Shown here piece by piece: positions 9,403 to 18,703 of a stretch of DNA of 64,000 bases. Position 1 is the stretch's first letter; the number at the start of each line of letters is the position of its first letter. The stretch lies in NCBI RefSeq assembly GCF_019029495.1, contig NZ_JAERQM010000006.1, forward strand, positions 201,115-265,114. The letters run 5' to 3'. Origin of the DNA: Falsiroseomonas oleicola (GTDB lineage Bacteria > Pseudomonadota > Alphaproteobacteria > Acetobacterales > Acetobacteraceae). Under the pieces are notes generated by a model that was given only the letters and a program-made list of their open reading frames with translations, did no database searches and was not told the DNA's origin. Made by a program: the position numbers and the translations under genes.

Positions 9403-10278
9403 TCATGCGCGCCAGAGCCTCGGCAGCGCCGGCGGCAGGCCGAGGGCCGCTGCGCGCAGGGCACAGATGGCGGCGGCGAGGTTGGCGCGCACCGAACCGG
9501 CCTCCCCGAGCCAGCGTGCCACGAGCAGGCCGGGGGCCACCAGCCCGGCGCCACCGCCCGCCAGATCCCGCGCCAGGTCGCGATGCGCCGCGGCCTCCGG
9601 CATGGCGAGCACCAGCGTTGCCATGGCGCCAGCGCCATCCAGGGTGAAGCGGTGCGACAGGGCGGCGGCATCCAGCTTCAGGGCCTCGACCCAAAGCAGC
9701 TTCCCCCCACGCCGGATGCGCCAGCGATCCGCCAGCGCGCCGGCGGCAAAGACCTCGCCCCGCGCGGCGCGGCCGAAGACCAGCATCTCCGCCGCCAGAA
9801 GATGGCTGCCGGGCGCCAGGGCGATGTCCAGGCTGCGGGTCAGCCGGGCGTCGTTGAACAGGATGGTCTCCTGCGGCAGCCATTCGCAGACGGCGCCTTC
9901 CGCGACATCGAGGATTCCCGCGATTTCCGTCTGCGGACCGAGGCTGCGGTAGATTTTTTCGGCCGCCGGGGTCGTGGCGGTCAGCCGCGCCGCGGCATCG
10001 AGCCGCAGCGACACGTCCAGCCGGTCCCCACCCGCCAGGCCGCCGGCGACATTCACCATCGCCACCTGCTTCGGCTCGCTGGGGTCCGCATCCGGGAACA
10101 GCATGCGCAGCGGGGCGGATTGGAACAGGTGGAGGATGCGCGCGCCGCCGGGTGCGGCGGCCAGGCGCAGTTCGGCACGCCCGCGGGCACGTTGGTGGCG
10201 AGTCTCGGGATTCATCGCCATGACGATGGCATGGCCCGGCTCAGGCGGCCAGACTTCGGTCATCTGCCCAATCCGCAT
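9403..10278 (-). CDS. ureD: Urease accessory protein UreD
   Basis: UreD (UreH) is the scaffold that binds apo-urease and through which nickel is thought to pass during activation. The 291-residue protein shows the conserved VNVAGGLAGGDRLDV and the segment TTPAAEKIYRS. It is the first gene of the urease operon, running away from urtA. Two starts are possible: the ATG at 10278 used here has no visible Shine-Dalgarno sequence, while an in-frame ATG at 10263 is preceded by the purine-rich GGATTGGG. Confidence 0.94.
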   Translation of the reverse strand: MRIGQMTEVWPPEPGHAIVMAMNPETRHQRARGRAELRLAAAPGGARILHLFQSAPLRMLFPDADPSEPKQVAMVNVAGGLAGGDRLDVSLRLDAAARLTATTPAAEKIYRSLGPQTEIAGILDVAEGAVCEWLPQETILFNDARLTRSLDIALAPGSHLLAAEMLVFGRAARGEVFAAGALADRWRIRRGGKLLWVEALKLDAAALSHRFTLDGAGAMATLVLAMPEAAAHRDLARDLAGGGAGLVAPGLLVARWLGEAGSVRANLAAAICALRAAALGLPPALPRLWRA

Positions 10279-10303
10279 GCGCCGCGAACAGGCGCTATGC
10301 AGA

Positions 10304-10315
10304 AATCGCGCGATT
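10304..10315. promoter_or_regulatory. Perfect 12-bp palindrome between ureD and urtA
   Basis: AATCGCGCGATT lies in the 184-base gap between the divergent urease and urea-transporter operons, 26 bases upstream of the ureD start. It may be an operator for a regulator of urea use. I see no NtrC-type site in this gap. Confidence 0.35.
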
Positions 10316-10385
10316 CGCAGGCATCCACGAAAGCGGCATTTGCGGAAACGGAAGGAATGCGCGGAGCGGATCGTATGCGATGCCG

Positions 10386-10401
10386 TGGCACATATCTCGC
10401 A
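10386..10401 (+). promoter_or_regulatory. Sigma-54 (RpoN) promoter of the urt operon
   Basis: TGGCACATATCTCGCA contains the invariant GG (10387-10388) and GC (10399-10400) separated by exactly ten bases, and it matches the -24/-12 consensus TGGCAC-N5-TTGCA with a single mismatch in the -12 half. Transcription would begin near 10412, about 50 bases before urtA. Urea transport is commonly under nitrogen control through NtrC and RpoN, so the context agrees. Confidence 0.72.
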
Positions 10402-10462
10402 ATGAGCGCCCCGGGGCGGCCCAGCGCCGCCGCTTCATGCACCCCGAGGAGGCTTCAAAAAA

Positions 10463-11707
10463 ATGATCCATCGCCTGCCCATCACGCGGCGCGCTGCCCT
10501 GGCCGGCTTCGGCGCCGCCCTGGCTGCCCCTGCCATCCGCCCCTCCTTCGCCCAGTCCGCGCCGATCAAGGTTGGCGTCCTGCACTCCCTCTCCGGCACC
10601 ATGGCGATCAGCGAGACCGCGCTGCGCGACACGGTGCTGATGATGGTCGAGGCGCAGAACGCGGCCGGCGGCATTTTGGGGCGCCGCCTGGAAGCGGTTG
10701 TGGTGGACCCGGCTTCCAACTGGCCGCTGTTCGCGGAGAAGGCGCGCGAACTGCTCGCCGTCTCCAAGGTCGATGTGACCTTCGGCTGCTGGACCAGCGT
10801 GTCCCGCAAATCCGTCCTGCCGGTGTTCGAGGAGTTGAACGGCCTGCTGTTCTATCCCGTCCAGTACGAGGGCGAGGAGGAGAGCAAGAACATCTTCTAC
10901 ACCGGCGCCGCGCCGAACCAGCAGGCGATCCCGGCCGTCGAATATCTGATGGGCCCCGATGGTGGCGAGGCCAAGCGCATCGCGCTGCTCGGCACGGACT
11001 ATGTGTACCCGCGCACCACCAACCGCATCCTGCGCGCCTTCCTGAACAGCAAGGGCATCCCGGATTCCGACATCCTCGAGGAATACACGCCCTTCGGCCA
11101 CAGCGACTGGCAGGGCATCGTCAGCCGCGTGAAGCGCTTCGCGGGCGAGGGCAAGCGCACCGCCATCGTCTCCACCATCAATGGCGACGCCAACGTGCCG
11201 TTCTATCGCGAGCTGGGCAACCAGGGCATCAAGGCGGAAGACATCCCCTCCGTCGCCTTCAGCGTCGGTGAGGAGGAGTTGGCCGGCATCGATGCGCGGC
11301 CGCTGGTGGGCCATCTGGCGGCCTGGAACTACTTCATGTCCGTCGACAGCCCGGCGAACACGCAGTTCAAGGCGATGTGGCAGGCCTATATCAAGAACCC
11401 GCGCCGCGTGACCAACGACCCGATGGAGGCCACCTTCACCGGCTTCAAGATGTGGGCGCAGGCCGTGGCCAAGGCCGGCACCACCGCCGTCGACCCGGTG
11501 CGCACCGCGATGATCGGCCAGAAGGTGGACGCCCCCTGCGGCTACACCGAGGAAATGCACGCCAACCATCACCTGTCGAAGCCGGTGATGATCGGCGAGA
11601 TCCAGGCGGATGGGCAGTTCAACATCGTCTGGAAGACGCCGAACGCGATTCCGGCCGAGAACTGGTCGCCCTTCATCCCGGAGAATGCGAACCGGCGCCG
11701 CGGCTGA
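10463..11707 (+). CDS. urtA: Urea ABC transporter substrate-binding protein UrtA
   Basis: UrtA captures urea (or short amides) in the periplasm for the UrtBCDE transporter. The 414-residue precursor has a twin-arginine-like leader (ITRRAALAGFG) ending at an alanine-rich cleavage region near residue 30. The mature part is a type I periplasmic-binding fold of the amide/urea group, with GVLHSLSGTMAISE at its N-terminus and FGCWTSVSRKSVLPVFE characteristic of UrtA/FmdD proteins. GAGGAGG is a strong ribosome-binding site ahead of the ATG. It is the first gene of urtABCDE, back to back with the urease operon. Confidence 0.95.
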   Translation: MIHRLPITRRAALAGFGAALAAPAIRPSFAQSAPIKVGVLHSLSGTMAISETALRDTVLMMVEAQNAAGGILGRRLEAVVVDPASNWPLFAEKARELLAVSKVDVTFGCWTSVSRKSVLPVFEELNGLLFYPVQYEGEEESKNIFYTGAAPNQQAIPAVEYLMGPDGGEAKRIALLGTDYVYPRTTNRILRAFLNSKGIPDSDILEEYTPFGHSDWQGIVSRVKRFAGEGKRTAIVSTINGDANVPFYRELGNQGIKAEDIPSVAFSVGEEELAGIDARPLVGHLAAWNYFMSVDSPANTQFKAMWQAYIKNPRRVTNDPMEATFTGFKMWAQAVAKAGTTAVDPVRTAMIGQKVDAPCGYTEEMHANHHLSKPVMIGEIQADGQFNIVWKTPNAIPAENWSPFIPENANRRRG

Positions 11708-11713
11708 GAATCA

Positions 11714-11736
11714 GGGGGCGGCCTGGCGCCGCCCCC
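11714..11736 (+). terminator. Strong intercistronic hairpin between urtA and urtB
   Basis: GGGGGCGGC and GCCGCCCCC form a perfect nine-base-pair GC stem around the loop CTGGC, seven bases after the urtA stop codon. There is no T tract, so it may act as a partial terminator or a block to 3' decay, keeping the binding protein more abundant than the membrane components. Confidence 0.6.
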
Positions 11737-11747
11737 GCCTGATCCAC

Positions 11748-13316
11748 ATGAAGCATCCCGTCCTCATCTTCCTGTTGCTGTTCGCATTGGCTCTGCCGGC
11801 GCGCGCGCAGGACGCCTTCACCGCGGGGCTCACAGGGCTCGGCACCGGCTTCAACCAGACGGCGGAGTCCGTGGACCGGCTCGGCGCCAGCGGCGACCCG
11901 CGGGCCCTGCCCCTGCTGCGCGCGCTGAATGATGGGCGACTGCTGCGCCGGGCGGATGGAGCGCTGCTGATTCGCGACGGGGCCGGCGCGACCGATGCGC
12001 TGACCGGTGCGGCAGCCGATGCCACCGGGGCCGAGGTCGTGCGCCTGAACAACCGCGTGCGCGTGGCGCTGCGCGGCGCGCTCGGCCGGCTGCAGCTGGT
12101 CTCGCCCGATCCCGCCGAACGCCAGGCCGCGGCTGAGGCGGTGTTCCGCAGCCGCTCCGCCGAGAATGTGCCGCTGCTCGACACGGCTTTGGCGCGGGAG
12201 ACGGTGCCGGCGATCCGCGCGCGCATCGCCCTGGCGCTGGCCGCGTCGCGGCTGATGGCGAATGATCCGGAGAATAAGCTGCTGGGCGTGACGGCGCTGG
12301 GCGCCACCGCCTCGCCCGAGGCCCGTGCGGTGCTGCTGGAAGCGCGCGCCACGAACCCCGCCATCGCCGCGCAGATCGAGGAAGCGGTGGCCGCGATCGA
12401 CCAGCGCCTGGCGGTGCGCCGCGCGGCCGAAACACTGTTCCAGGGCCTGTCGCTCGGCTCCGTGCTGCTGCTGGCGGCGCTGGGGCTGGCCGTGACCTTT
12501 GGCGTCATGGGCGTGATCAACATGGCGCATGGCGAGTTCGTCATGCTCGGCGCCTACACCACCTTCATCGTGCAGGAAGCGCTGCGCGGCATTCCCATGC
12601 TGCAGCCCTGGTCGCTGCCGCTGGCCGTGCCCGCCGCCTTCCTGGTGACCGCGGCCTGCGGCGCGGCGATGGAGCGCGGGCTGATCCGCCACCTCTATGG
12701 CCGGCCGCTGGAGACGCTGCTGATGACCTTCGGCGTCGGCATGATGATCCAGCAATCGGTACGCCTCGCCTTCGGCGCGCAGAACCGCGAAATCATCAGC
12801 CCGGCCTGGATGCAGGGCACGCTGATGCTGCCGGGCGACATCGCGGTGACGCAGAACCGGCTGTGGATCCTGGTCTTCTCCCTGGTGATCCTGGGCCTGA
12901 CGGTCGCCGCCATCCGCTTCACCCGCTTCGGGCTGGAGATGCGGGCGGTGACGCAGAAGCGCGCCATCGCGTCCTCCATGGGCATCCGCACGGGGCGCGT
13001 CGATGCGCTGACCTTCGCCTTCGGATCGGGCATCGCCGGTATCGCCGGCGTGGCGCTGAGCCAGATCGACAACGTCTCTCCCAACCTCGGCACCGGCTAC
13101 ATCATCGACAGCTTTTTGGTCGTTGTCTTCGGTGGCGTTGGCTCACTGGCCGGGACGCTGGTCGGCGCCTTCGGGCTTGGCACCATCAACAAGATACTTG
13201 AGCCGTGGGCGGGTGCCGTGCTCGCAAAAGTCTTCGTGCTGGTGGCGGCGATGCTGTTCATCCAGCGCAAGCCGCGCGGGCTGTTTGCCCAGAAAGGGAG
13301 GGCGGCGGACGCATGA
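11748..13316 (+). CDS. urtB: Urea ABC transporter permease UrtB
   Basis: UrtB is one of two inner-membrane subunits of the urea importer. From the ATG at 11748 the product has 522 residues: a signal peptide (residues 1-20), about 200 periplasmic residues with HEAT-like helical repeats, which is normal for UrtB and absent from ordinary LivH, and then a LivH-type membrane domain of eight or so helices with VMGVINMAHGEFVMLGAY. The longer open frame beginning upstream overlaps urtA and is not credible. The last codon overlaps the urtC start (ATGA). Confidence 0.94.
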   Translation: MKHPVLIFLLLFALALPARAQDAFTAGLTGLGTGFNQTAESVDRLGASGDPRALPLLRALNDGRLLRRADGALLIRDGAGATDALTGAAADATGAEVVRLNNRVRVALRGALGRLQLVSPDPAERQAAAEAVFRSRSAENVPLLDTALARETVPAIRARIALALAASRLMANDPENKLLGVTALGATASPEARAVLLEARATNPAIAAQIEEAVAAIDQRLAVRRAAETLFQGLSLGSVLLLAALGLAVTFGVMGVINMAHGEFVMLGAYTTFIVQEALRGIPMLQPWSLPLAVPAAFLVTAACGAAMERGLIRHLYGRPLETLLMTFGVGMMIQQSVRLAFGAQNREIISPAWMQGTLMLPGDIAVTQNRLWILVFSLVILGLTVAAIRFTRFGLEMRAVTQKRAIASSMGIRTGRVDALTFAFGSGIAGIAGVALSQIDNVSPNLGTGYIIDSFLVVVFGGVGSLAGTLVGAFGLGTINKILEPWAGAVLAKVFVLVAAMLFIQRKPRGLFAQKGRAADA

Positions 13317-14407
13317 GCCTCGCCATGTCACCCATCGCCGCCGATGCGCGGCTGCGGCTCGGCCTGCGGGCAGGGCTTGCCATCTTCGTGCTGCTGCTCG
13401 GCATCATGCCGCTGCTGAACCTGCTGCCGGTGACGAACCCGCTGCATGTCTCGGACTTCCTCGTCTCCATCACGGGCAAATGGATCTGCTACGCGATCCT
13501 GGCGCTGTCGCTGGATCTCGCCTGGGGCTATGCGGGGATTCTCTCGCTGGGCCACGGCGCCTTCTTCGCGCTGGGTGGCTATGCGATGGGCATGCACCTG
13601 ATGCGGATGATCGGGCCGCGCGGGGTCTATGGTCACCCGGTGTTGCCGGACTTCATGGTCTTCCTCGGCTACCAGGAACTACCCTGGTACTGGCTGGGCT
13701 TCGGCAGTTTCCCCTTCGCCATGCTGATGGTGGTGCTGGTGCCGGGCGCGCTGGCGCTGATCGTCGGCTTCCTGTCCTTCCGCAGCCGCATCACCGGCGT
13801 CTATCTCTCGATCCTGACGCAGGCGATGACCTTCGCGCTGATGCTCGCCTTCTTCCGCAACGACATGGGATTCGGCGGCAATAACGGCTTCACGGATTTC
13901 AAGGAGCTGCTGGGTTTTGCCCTCAATACCTCCGGCGCACGGGCGGGGCTGTTCTACGCCTCGCTGATCGCGCTGGTGCTGTCCTTCCTGATCTGCCTGC
14001 GGCTGACGCGCAGCAAGTACGGCCGCGTGCTCACGGCGATCCGCGATGCCGAGAGCCGCGTGCGCTTCCTCGGCTACAACACCACCAGCCACAAGCTGTT
14101 TGCCTTCGTGCTGTCCGCCATGCTCGCGGGTGTCGCCGGCGCGCTCTACGTGCCGCAGGTCGGCATCATCAATCCGGGCGAGTTCAGCCCCGCCAATTCG
14201 ATCGAGGCGGTGATCTGGGTGGCGGTCGGCGGGCGCGGCACGCTGGTCGGCGCGGTGCTCGGCGCCTTCACGGTGAACGGCTTGAAGACCTGGCTGACCA
14301 GCGCGGCACCGGATCTTTGGCTGTTCGTGCTGGGTGGGCTGTTCGTGGCGGTGACGCTGTTCCTGCCGAAGGGATTGATCGGGTTGATCAAGGGGCGCGG
14401 CCGATGA
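13313..14407 (+). CDS. urtC: Urea ABC transporter permease UrtC
   Basis: UrtC is the LivM-type second permease of the urea importer. The ATG at 13313 overlaps the urtB stop and gives 364 residues with about nine membrane helices. The segments YAGILSLGHGAFFALGGY and RNDMGFGGNNGFTDF are typical of UrtC. The stop codon overlaps the urtD start by four bases. Confidence 0.94.
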   Translation: MSLAMSPIAADARLRLGLRAGLAIFVLLLGIMPLLNLLPVTNPLHVSDFLVSITGKWICYAILALSLDLAWGYAGILSLGHGAFFALGGYAMGMHLMRMIGPRGVYGHPVLPDFMVFLGYQELPWYWLGFGSFPFAMLMVVLVPGALALIVGFLSFRSRITGVYLSILTQAMTFALMLAFFRNDMGFGGNNGFTDFKELLGFALNTSGARAGLFYASLIALVLSFLICLRLTRSKYGRVLTAIRDAESRVRFLGYNTTSHKLFAFVLSAMLAGVAGALYVPQVGIINPGEFSPANSIEAVIWVAVGGRGTLVGAVLGAFTVNGLKTWLTSAAPDLWLFVLGGLFVAVTLFLPKGLIGLIKGRGR

Positions 14408-15144
14408 GCGAAGGGCGCCGCCTGTATCTCGATGGCGTCTCGGTGGTCTTCGACGGCTTCCGGGCGCTGAACAATCTCTCGCTGATCGTGGAGCCTGGCG
14501 AGCTGCGCTCCGTCATCGGCCCCAATGGCGCGGGCAAGACGACGATGATGGACGTCATCACCGGCAAGACCCGCCCCACCGCCGGCAAGGTGCTGTTCGG
14601 CGAGACCGACCTGACGCGGATGGACGAGGCCGGGATCGCCAATCTCGGCATCGGCCGGAAGTTCCAGAAGCCCACCATGTTCGACGCGCTGACCGTGTTC
14701 GAGAATCTCGAACTTGCGCTGAAGGCACCGCGCGGCCCCATCGCCTGCCTGCGCTGGAAGCTGAACGGCGAGGCCCGCACGCGCATCGAGCAGACCATGG
14801 CCGAGATCGGCCTGACCGAGCGCGCGCAGGACCTGGCCGGCATCCTCAGCCACGGCCAAAGGCAGTGGCTCGAGATCGGCATGCTGCTGATGCAGGACCC
14901 GGAGCTGCTGCTGGTCGACGAGCCCGTCGCCGGCATGACAGATTCCGAGACCGAGCACACCGCCGCCCTGCTGGTCCGCATCGCCGGCAAGCGCAGCGTG
15001 GTGGTGGTGGAGCATGACCTGGAATTCGTCCGCGCCCTCGGCCGCCGCGTGACAGTGCTGTGCGACGGCAGCGTGTTGTCGGAGGGGTCGATCGATCATG
15101 TGCAGAACGACCAGCGCGTGATCGAAGTGTATCTGGGGCGCTGA
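14404..15144 (+). CDS. urtD: Urea ABC transporter ATP-binding protein UrtD
   Basis: This cytoplasmic ATPase of 246 residues powers urea uptake with UrtE. It shows Walker A (GPNGAGKTT), the signature LSHGQRQWLEIG and Walker B (LLLVDEPVAG). The HGQ form of the signature and the C-terminal SIDHVQNDQRVIEVYLGR are typical of UrtD. The start at 14404 overlaps the urtC stop. Confidence 0.95.
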   Translation: MSEGRRLYLDGVSVVFDGFRALNNLSLIVEPGELRSVIGPNGAGKTTMMDVITGKTRPTAGKVLFGETDLTRMDEAGIANLGIGRKFQKPTMFDALTVFENLELALKAPRGPIACLRWKLNGEARTRIEQTMAEIGLTERAQDLAGILSHGQRQWLEIGMLLMQDPELLLVDEPVAGMTDSETEHTAALLVRIAGKRSVVVVEHDLEFVRALGRRVTVLCDGSVLSEGSIDHVQNDQRVIEVYLGR

Positions 15145-15145
15145 G

Positions 15146-15838
15146 ATGCTGACGGTATCCTCGATCGACCTGTCCTACGGCGCCAGCCTGTGCCTGCGCG
15201 GCGTCTCGCTGGAAGCGCAGCCGGGCAAGGTCACCGCCGTGCTCGGCCGCAACGGCGTCGGCAAATCCTCCCTCCTGCGGGCCATCATGGGGCTGGAGAA
15301 GGTGCGCGCCGGCAGCATCACCTGGGAAGGCCGCGACGTGACGCGGCTGGGCCCGGCGGAACGCGCCCGCGCCGGCATCGGCTATGTGCCGCAGGGGCGG
15401 GAGATCTTTCCCTTCCTGACGGTGCAGGAAAACCTGGAAACCGCGCTGGCCGCCGCGCCGCGTGGATCGGGGGTGGATTCGGAGGTCTTCGACCTGTTCC
15501 CGATCCTGCGGCAATTCCTGCGCCGGCGGGGCGGCGATCTTTCGGGCGGGCAGCAGCAGCAGCTCGCCATCGGTCGCGCCCTCTGCGCCCGGCCGCGGCT
15601 GCTGATCCTCGATGAGCCGACGGAAGGCATCCAGCCCTCCGTCATCAAGGACATCGCCCGCGTCATCCGCCACCTGGCGAAGGATCGCGGCATGGCCGTG
15701 ATCCTGGTGGAGCAGTACTACGACTTCGCCCGTGAGCTGGCCGATTCCATCGCGGTGATGGTGCGCGGCGAGGTCGCGCTGGGCGGCCCGGCCGGCACAC
15801 TCGATGAGGTGGCGGTGCGCAAGCTGCTGACGGTGTAG
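15146..15838 (+). CDS. urtE: Urea ABC transporter ATP-binding protein UrtE
   Basis: The second ATPase of the urea importer has 230 residues with Walker A (GRNGVGKSS), signature LSGGQQQQLAIG and Walker B (LLILDEPTEG), followed by IQPSVIKDIARVIRHL, which is characteristic of UrtE. It starts one base after the urtD stop and closes the operon. Its stop codon lies directly against the stop codon of the opposite TRAP permease gene with no space for a terminator. Confidence 0.95.
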   Translation: MLTVSSIDLSYGASLCLRGVSLEAQPGKVTAVLGRNGVGKSSLLRAIMGLEKVRAGSITWEGRDVTRLGPAERARAGIGYVPQGREIFPFLTVQENLETALAAAPRGSGVDSEVFDLFPILRQFLRRRGGDLSGGQQQQLAIGRALCARPRLLILDEPTEGIQPSVIKDIARVIRHLAKDRGMAVILVEQYYDFARELADSIAVMVRGEVALGGPAGTLDEVAVRKLLTV

Positions 15839-17155
15839 CTACCAGAGCCCCGGCAGCCACAGCGACAGCGCCGGGAACAGCAGCAGAATGGCGATGCGCA
15901 GGATATCCGCGATGCAGAAGGGCAGCACGCCGCGATAGGTCTCCCCCATCGGAATGTCCTTCGCCATGGCATTGATGACGAAGAGGTTCATGCCGAAGGG
16001 TGGCGAGATCATCCCCACCTCCACGCTCATCAGCACCAATATGCCGAACCAGACCAGCACCTGATTGCGGTCCATGCCGAAATCCAGGCCGAGCATCAGC
16101 GGGATGAAGATGGGCAGCGTCAGCAGCACCATCGCCATGCTTTCCATGAAGCAGCCGAGGATGAAGTAGACCACCAGGATCGCCGCCAGGATCACCAGCG
16201 GCGGCACCGGCAGCGCCGCCACCATGGCCGACAGTTCCGAGGGCAGATGCGACAGCGCCAGCGCCGCGCTGAACAACTCCGCCCCCAGCAGCACCAGGAA
16301 GATCAGGCCGGTGGTCTCGGCGGTGGAGAGCAGGCTCTCCTTCAGACCCTGCCAGCGCATGCCACCCAGCGCCACGGCGATGATGCCGGTGGCCGCGGCG
16401 CCGATGGCGGCGCCCTCCGTCGCACTGAACCAGCCGCCATAGATGCCGGTGACGACCGTGATGAAGACCAGCATCACCGGCCAGACCTCCCCGGTCGCGC
16501 GGATGCGCTCGCGCCAGGGCATCCGCTCCGCAGCCGGCGCGGCGCCGGGCACGAGGCGGCTGTAGAGATTGACCACCAGCATGTAGCCGATGGTGGCGAT
16601 CAGGCCGGGGATCACGGCGGCGATGAACAGCGCGCCGATGCTCATCTCGGTATAGATCGCGTAGATCACCAGGATGACGCTGGGAGGGATGAGGATACCG
16701 AGCGTGCCGCCGGCGGCCAGCGTGCCGGTGGCGAGCGCCGGCGAATAGCCATGCCGCCGCATCTCCGGCAGCGCCACCTGCGACATGGTGGCGGCGGTGG
16801 CGAGGGAGGAGCCGCAGATGGCGCCGAAGGCCGCGCAGCCGCCGATGCTGGCCACCGCCAGCCCGCCGCGCCAATGCCCCATCCAGGCGCGCGCGCAGCG
16901 GAACAGGGCGCGGTTCATGCCGCCCTTGGTGGCGAAGTCGCCCATCAGCAGGAACAGCGGAATGACGGAGAGCGTATAGGCGGAGAAGCGGCTGAAGGTC
17001 AGCGTGTTCAGCGTGGCGAACAGCCGGTCCCAGCCGGACAGCTCCGCATAGCCAAGCCCGCCCACCAGCAGCATGGCGATGCCGACCGGCATGCGCAGCG
17101 CGATCAACGCCAGCGCGCCGCCGAACATCGTCAACCCAATGGCGAAGTTGCTCAT
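15839..17155 (-). CDS. TRAP transporter large permease (DctM type)
   Basis: This is the ion-coupled translocation subunit of a TRAP importer for organic acids. The start at 17155 (ATGA overlap with the small permease) gives 438 residues, the normal DctM length, with about a dozen membrane helices. Conserved blocks include IPLFLLMGDF, GGCAAFGAICGSSLATAATM, the hairpin LGILIPPSVILVIYAI and MISPPFGMNLFV. A longer open frame upstream would overlap the small permease gene completely. The substrate is not predictable. Confidence 0.92.
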   Translation of the reverse strand: MSNFAIGLTMFGGALALIALRMPVGIAMLLVGGLGYAELSGWDRLFATLNTLTFSRFSAYTLSVIPLFLLMGDFATKGGMNRALFRCARAWMGHWRGGLAVASIGGCAAFGAICGSSLATAATMSQVALPEMRRHGYSPALATGTLAAGGTLGILIPPSVILVIYAIYTEMSIGALFIAAVIPGLIATIGYMLVVNLYSRLVPGAAPAAERMPWRERIRATGEVWPVMLVFITVVTGIYGGWFSATEGAAIGAAATGIIAVALGGMRWQGLKESLLSTAETTGLIFLVLLGAELFSAALALSHLPSELSAMVAALPVPPLVILAAILVVYFILGCFMESMAMVLLTLPIFIPLMLGLDFGMDRNQVLVWFGILVLMSVEVGMISPPFGMNLFVINAMAKDIPMGETYRGVLPFCIADILRIAILLLFPALSLWLPGLW

Positions 17156-17646
17156 GCCGCGCGGCGCGGCCGCAACAGCCCCTCGATCGCGACAAAGCCG
17201 GCGCAGAGGCTCCAGGCCATCATGCCGAGCGCTGCCGCCGCATAGCCCCACCAGAAGGGCAGTTGCAGGAACATCGTGTCCCTTTCGCGATCCCACATAT
17301 TGTAGCCGCCAATGGCCAGCCGCCAGGCCAGCACCGCAACCACCAGCGCGGCGATGGCACGCATCACCGCGTCCAGCCCGGCAATGCCGCGCGCGGGCAG
17401 TTTCTGGGTGAAAAAATCCACCACCACATGCGCGCCCTTCATCTCGCAGAGCGGCATGCACAAGGCGATAGCCACGCCCAGCAGCATCTCGACAATCTCG
17501 CTGTCACCCAGGATTGGCCGGCCAAAGGCACCGCGCAGGACGGAAGCGGTAGTGACCGCCACGGCCGCCAACAGGAGAAAGCCCGCCAGGATGGCGCAGC
17601 CTACCGCGAGCCGGGTGAAACCGGCCCGCAGCGAGTCCAGACTCAT
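17152..17646 (-). CDS. TRAP transporter small permease (DctQ type)
   Basis: The 164-residue protein has four predicted membrane helices and the family segment GDSEIVEMLLGVAIALCMPLCEMKGAHVVV. It partners the large permease, whose start overlaps its stop. Its own start overlaps the end of the binding-protein gene by four bases. Confidence 0.88.
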   Translation of the reverse strand: MSLDSLRAGFTRLAVGCAILAGFLLLAAVAVTTASVLRGAFGRPILGDSEIVEMLLGVAIALCMPLCEMKGAHVVVDFFTQKLPARGIAGLDAVMRAIAALVVAVLAWRLAIGGYNMWDRERDTMFLQLPFWWGYAAAALGMMAWSLCAGFVAIEGLLRPRRAA

Positions 17647-18689
17647 GCGCGGCCGTGCTTGGCGGTGATGGCCTGAAGATCCTCGAACATCGCGCGACCG
17701 TTGCGGCCACGGCGGGTCATCTCCGCGATCCAGGCGTCGTAGGCGGGTTGCACGGCGGTGCGCCAGCGGGCCTTCTCGGCATCGCCGATGGCGATGATCT
17801 CGTTGCCGGCAGCAAGGGTCGCGTCGACGGCGGGCTTGGTCTGCGTGTCCCAGATGGCGCCGCGATTGGCAGCGAGCGCGGGGCCGGAATTGGCGTCGAT
17901 CACCGCCTTCAGATCGGGCGGCAGGCGGTTGTAGCTGCGGCCGTTCATCAAGGTGAGGATCATGCCCTGGAACAGGCCGACGCCCGGCGGCTCGCTGTGG
18001 AATTTCGCGACCTCATACAGGCGGAAGGGATGCGTGATGGCCCAGTTGATGAGGAAGCCGTCCACTTGGTTACGCGCCGTCGCCTCATAGACGCCGCCGA
18101 GCGGGATGCCGACGGGCGTGCCGCCGAGCGCCGTGACAGCCTCCCCAATGAAACGGCCGGCGACGCGCAGCTTGAGGCCGCGGAAATCCTCCATGGTTCG
18201 GATCGGCTTGCGGGAGGTGTGGACCAGCGCGCGGTCCGTCGCATGGACGGCGATGATCTTGATGCCGCGATATTCGGTATCGGCCAGGTGCTTGGCGATG
18301 AACTCCATCGCCGCCGGGCTTTCGGTGGCCGACAGGCCGGTGTTCAGGAAGGGCAGTTCCAGCCCCTCCGTCCCCATGAAGCGGCCGGGGGTGAAGCCGG
18401 GGACGGTCCAGATCATATCGACCACGCCGTCTTCCAACTGCTGCACCAGGTCGCGCGGCTGGCCGCCGAGCTGCATGGCGGGGAAGACGTCGATCTTGAT
18501 GCGCCCGCCGGATTCCTGCGCCACCTTCGCCGCCCAGGGGTCGAGATGCAGCGTGTGGTCCAGCGCGGTGGGGGAGGAGAAGCTGTGCAGCCGGAAGGTG
18601 AAGGTGGTCTGCGCCCGCAGCGTGGCCGGCGCGGCCAGCGCCAGGCCGGTGGTCACGCCAGCGCCCAGCAGGTGACGACGATTCAACAT
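17643..18689 (-). CDS. TRAP transporter solute-binding protein (DctP family)
   Basis: This periplasmic receptor delivers an organic acid to the DctQM permease. The mature region shows WAAKVAQESGGRIKIDVFPAMQLGG and DFRGLKLRVAGR, the latter containing the Arg that usually clamps the substrate carboxylate. I choose the ATG at 18689 (348 residues) because AGGAG lies seven bases before it; an ATG at 18695 would leave only one base. The leader MLNRRHLLGAG has a twin-arginine-like start. The gene follows the desaturase gene closely. Confidence 0.9.
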   Translation of the reverse strand: MLNRRHLLGAGVTTGLALAAPATLRAQTTFTFRLHSFSSPTALDHTLHLDPWAAKVAQESGGRIKIDVFPAMQLGGQPRDLVQQLEDGVVDMIWTVPGFTPGRFMGTEGLELPFLNTGLSATESPAAMEFIAKHLADTEYRGIKIIAVHATDRALVHTSRKPIRTMEDFRGLKLRVAGRFIGEAVTALGGTPVGIPLGGVYEATARNQVDGFLINWAITHPFRLYEVAKFHSEPPGVGLFQGMILTLMNGRSYNRLPPDLKAVIDANSGPALAANRGAIWDTQTKPAVDATLAAGNEIIAIGDAEKARWRTAVQPAYDAWIAEMTRRGRNGRAMFEDLQAITAKHGRA

Positions 18690-18703
18690 GTGCATGCTCC
18701 TGT

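Noticed and set aside
11610-11747. Upstream extension of urtB
   Set aside because: It overlaps urtA and the intercistronic hairpin; the signal peptide begins exactly at 11748.
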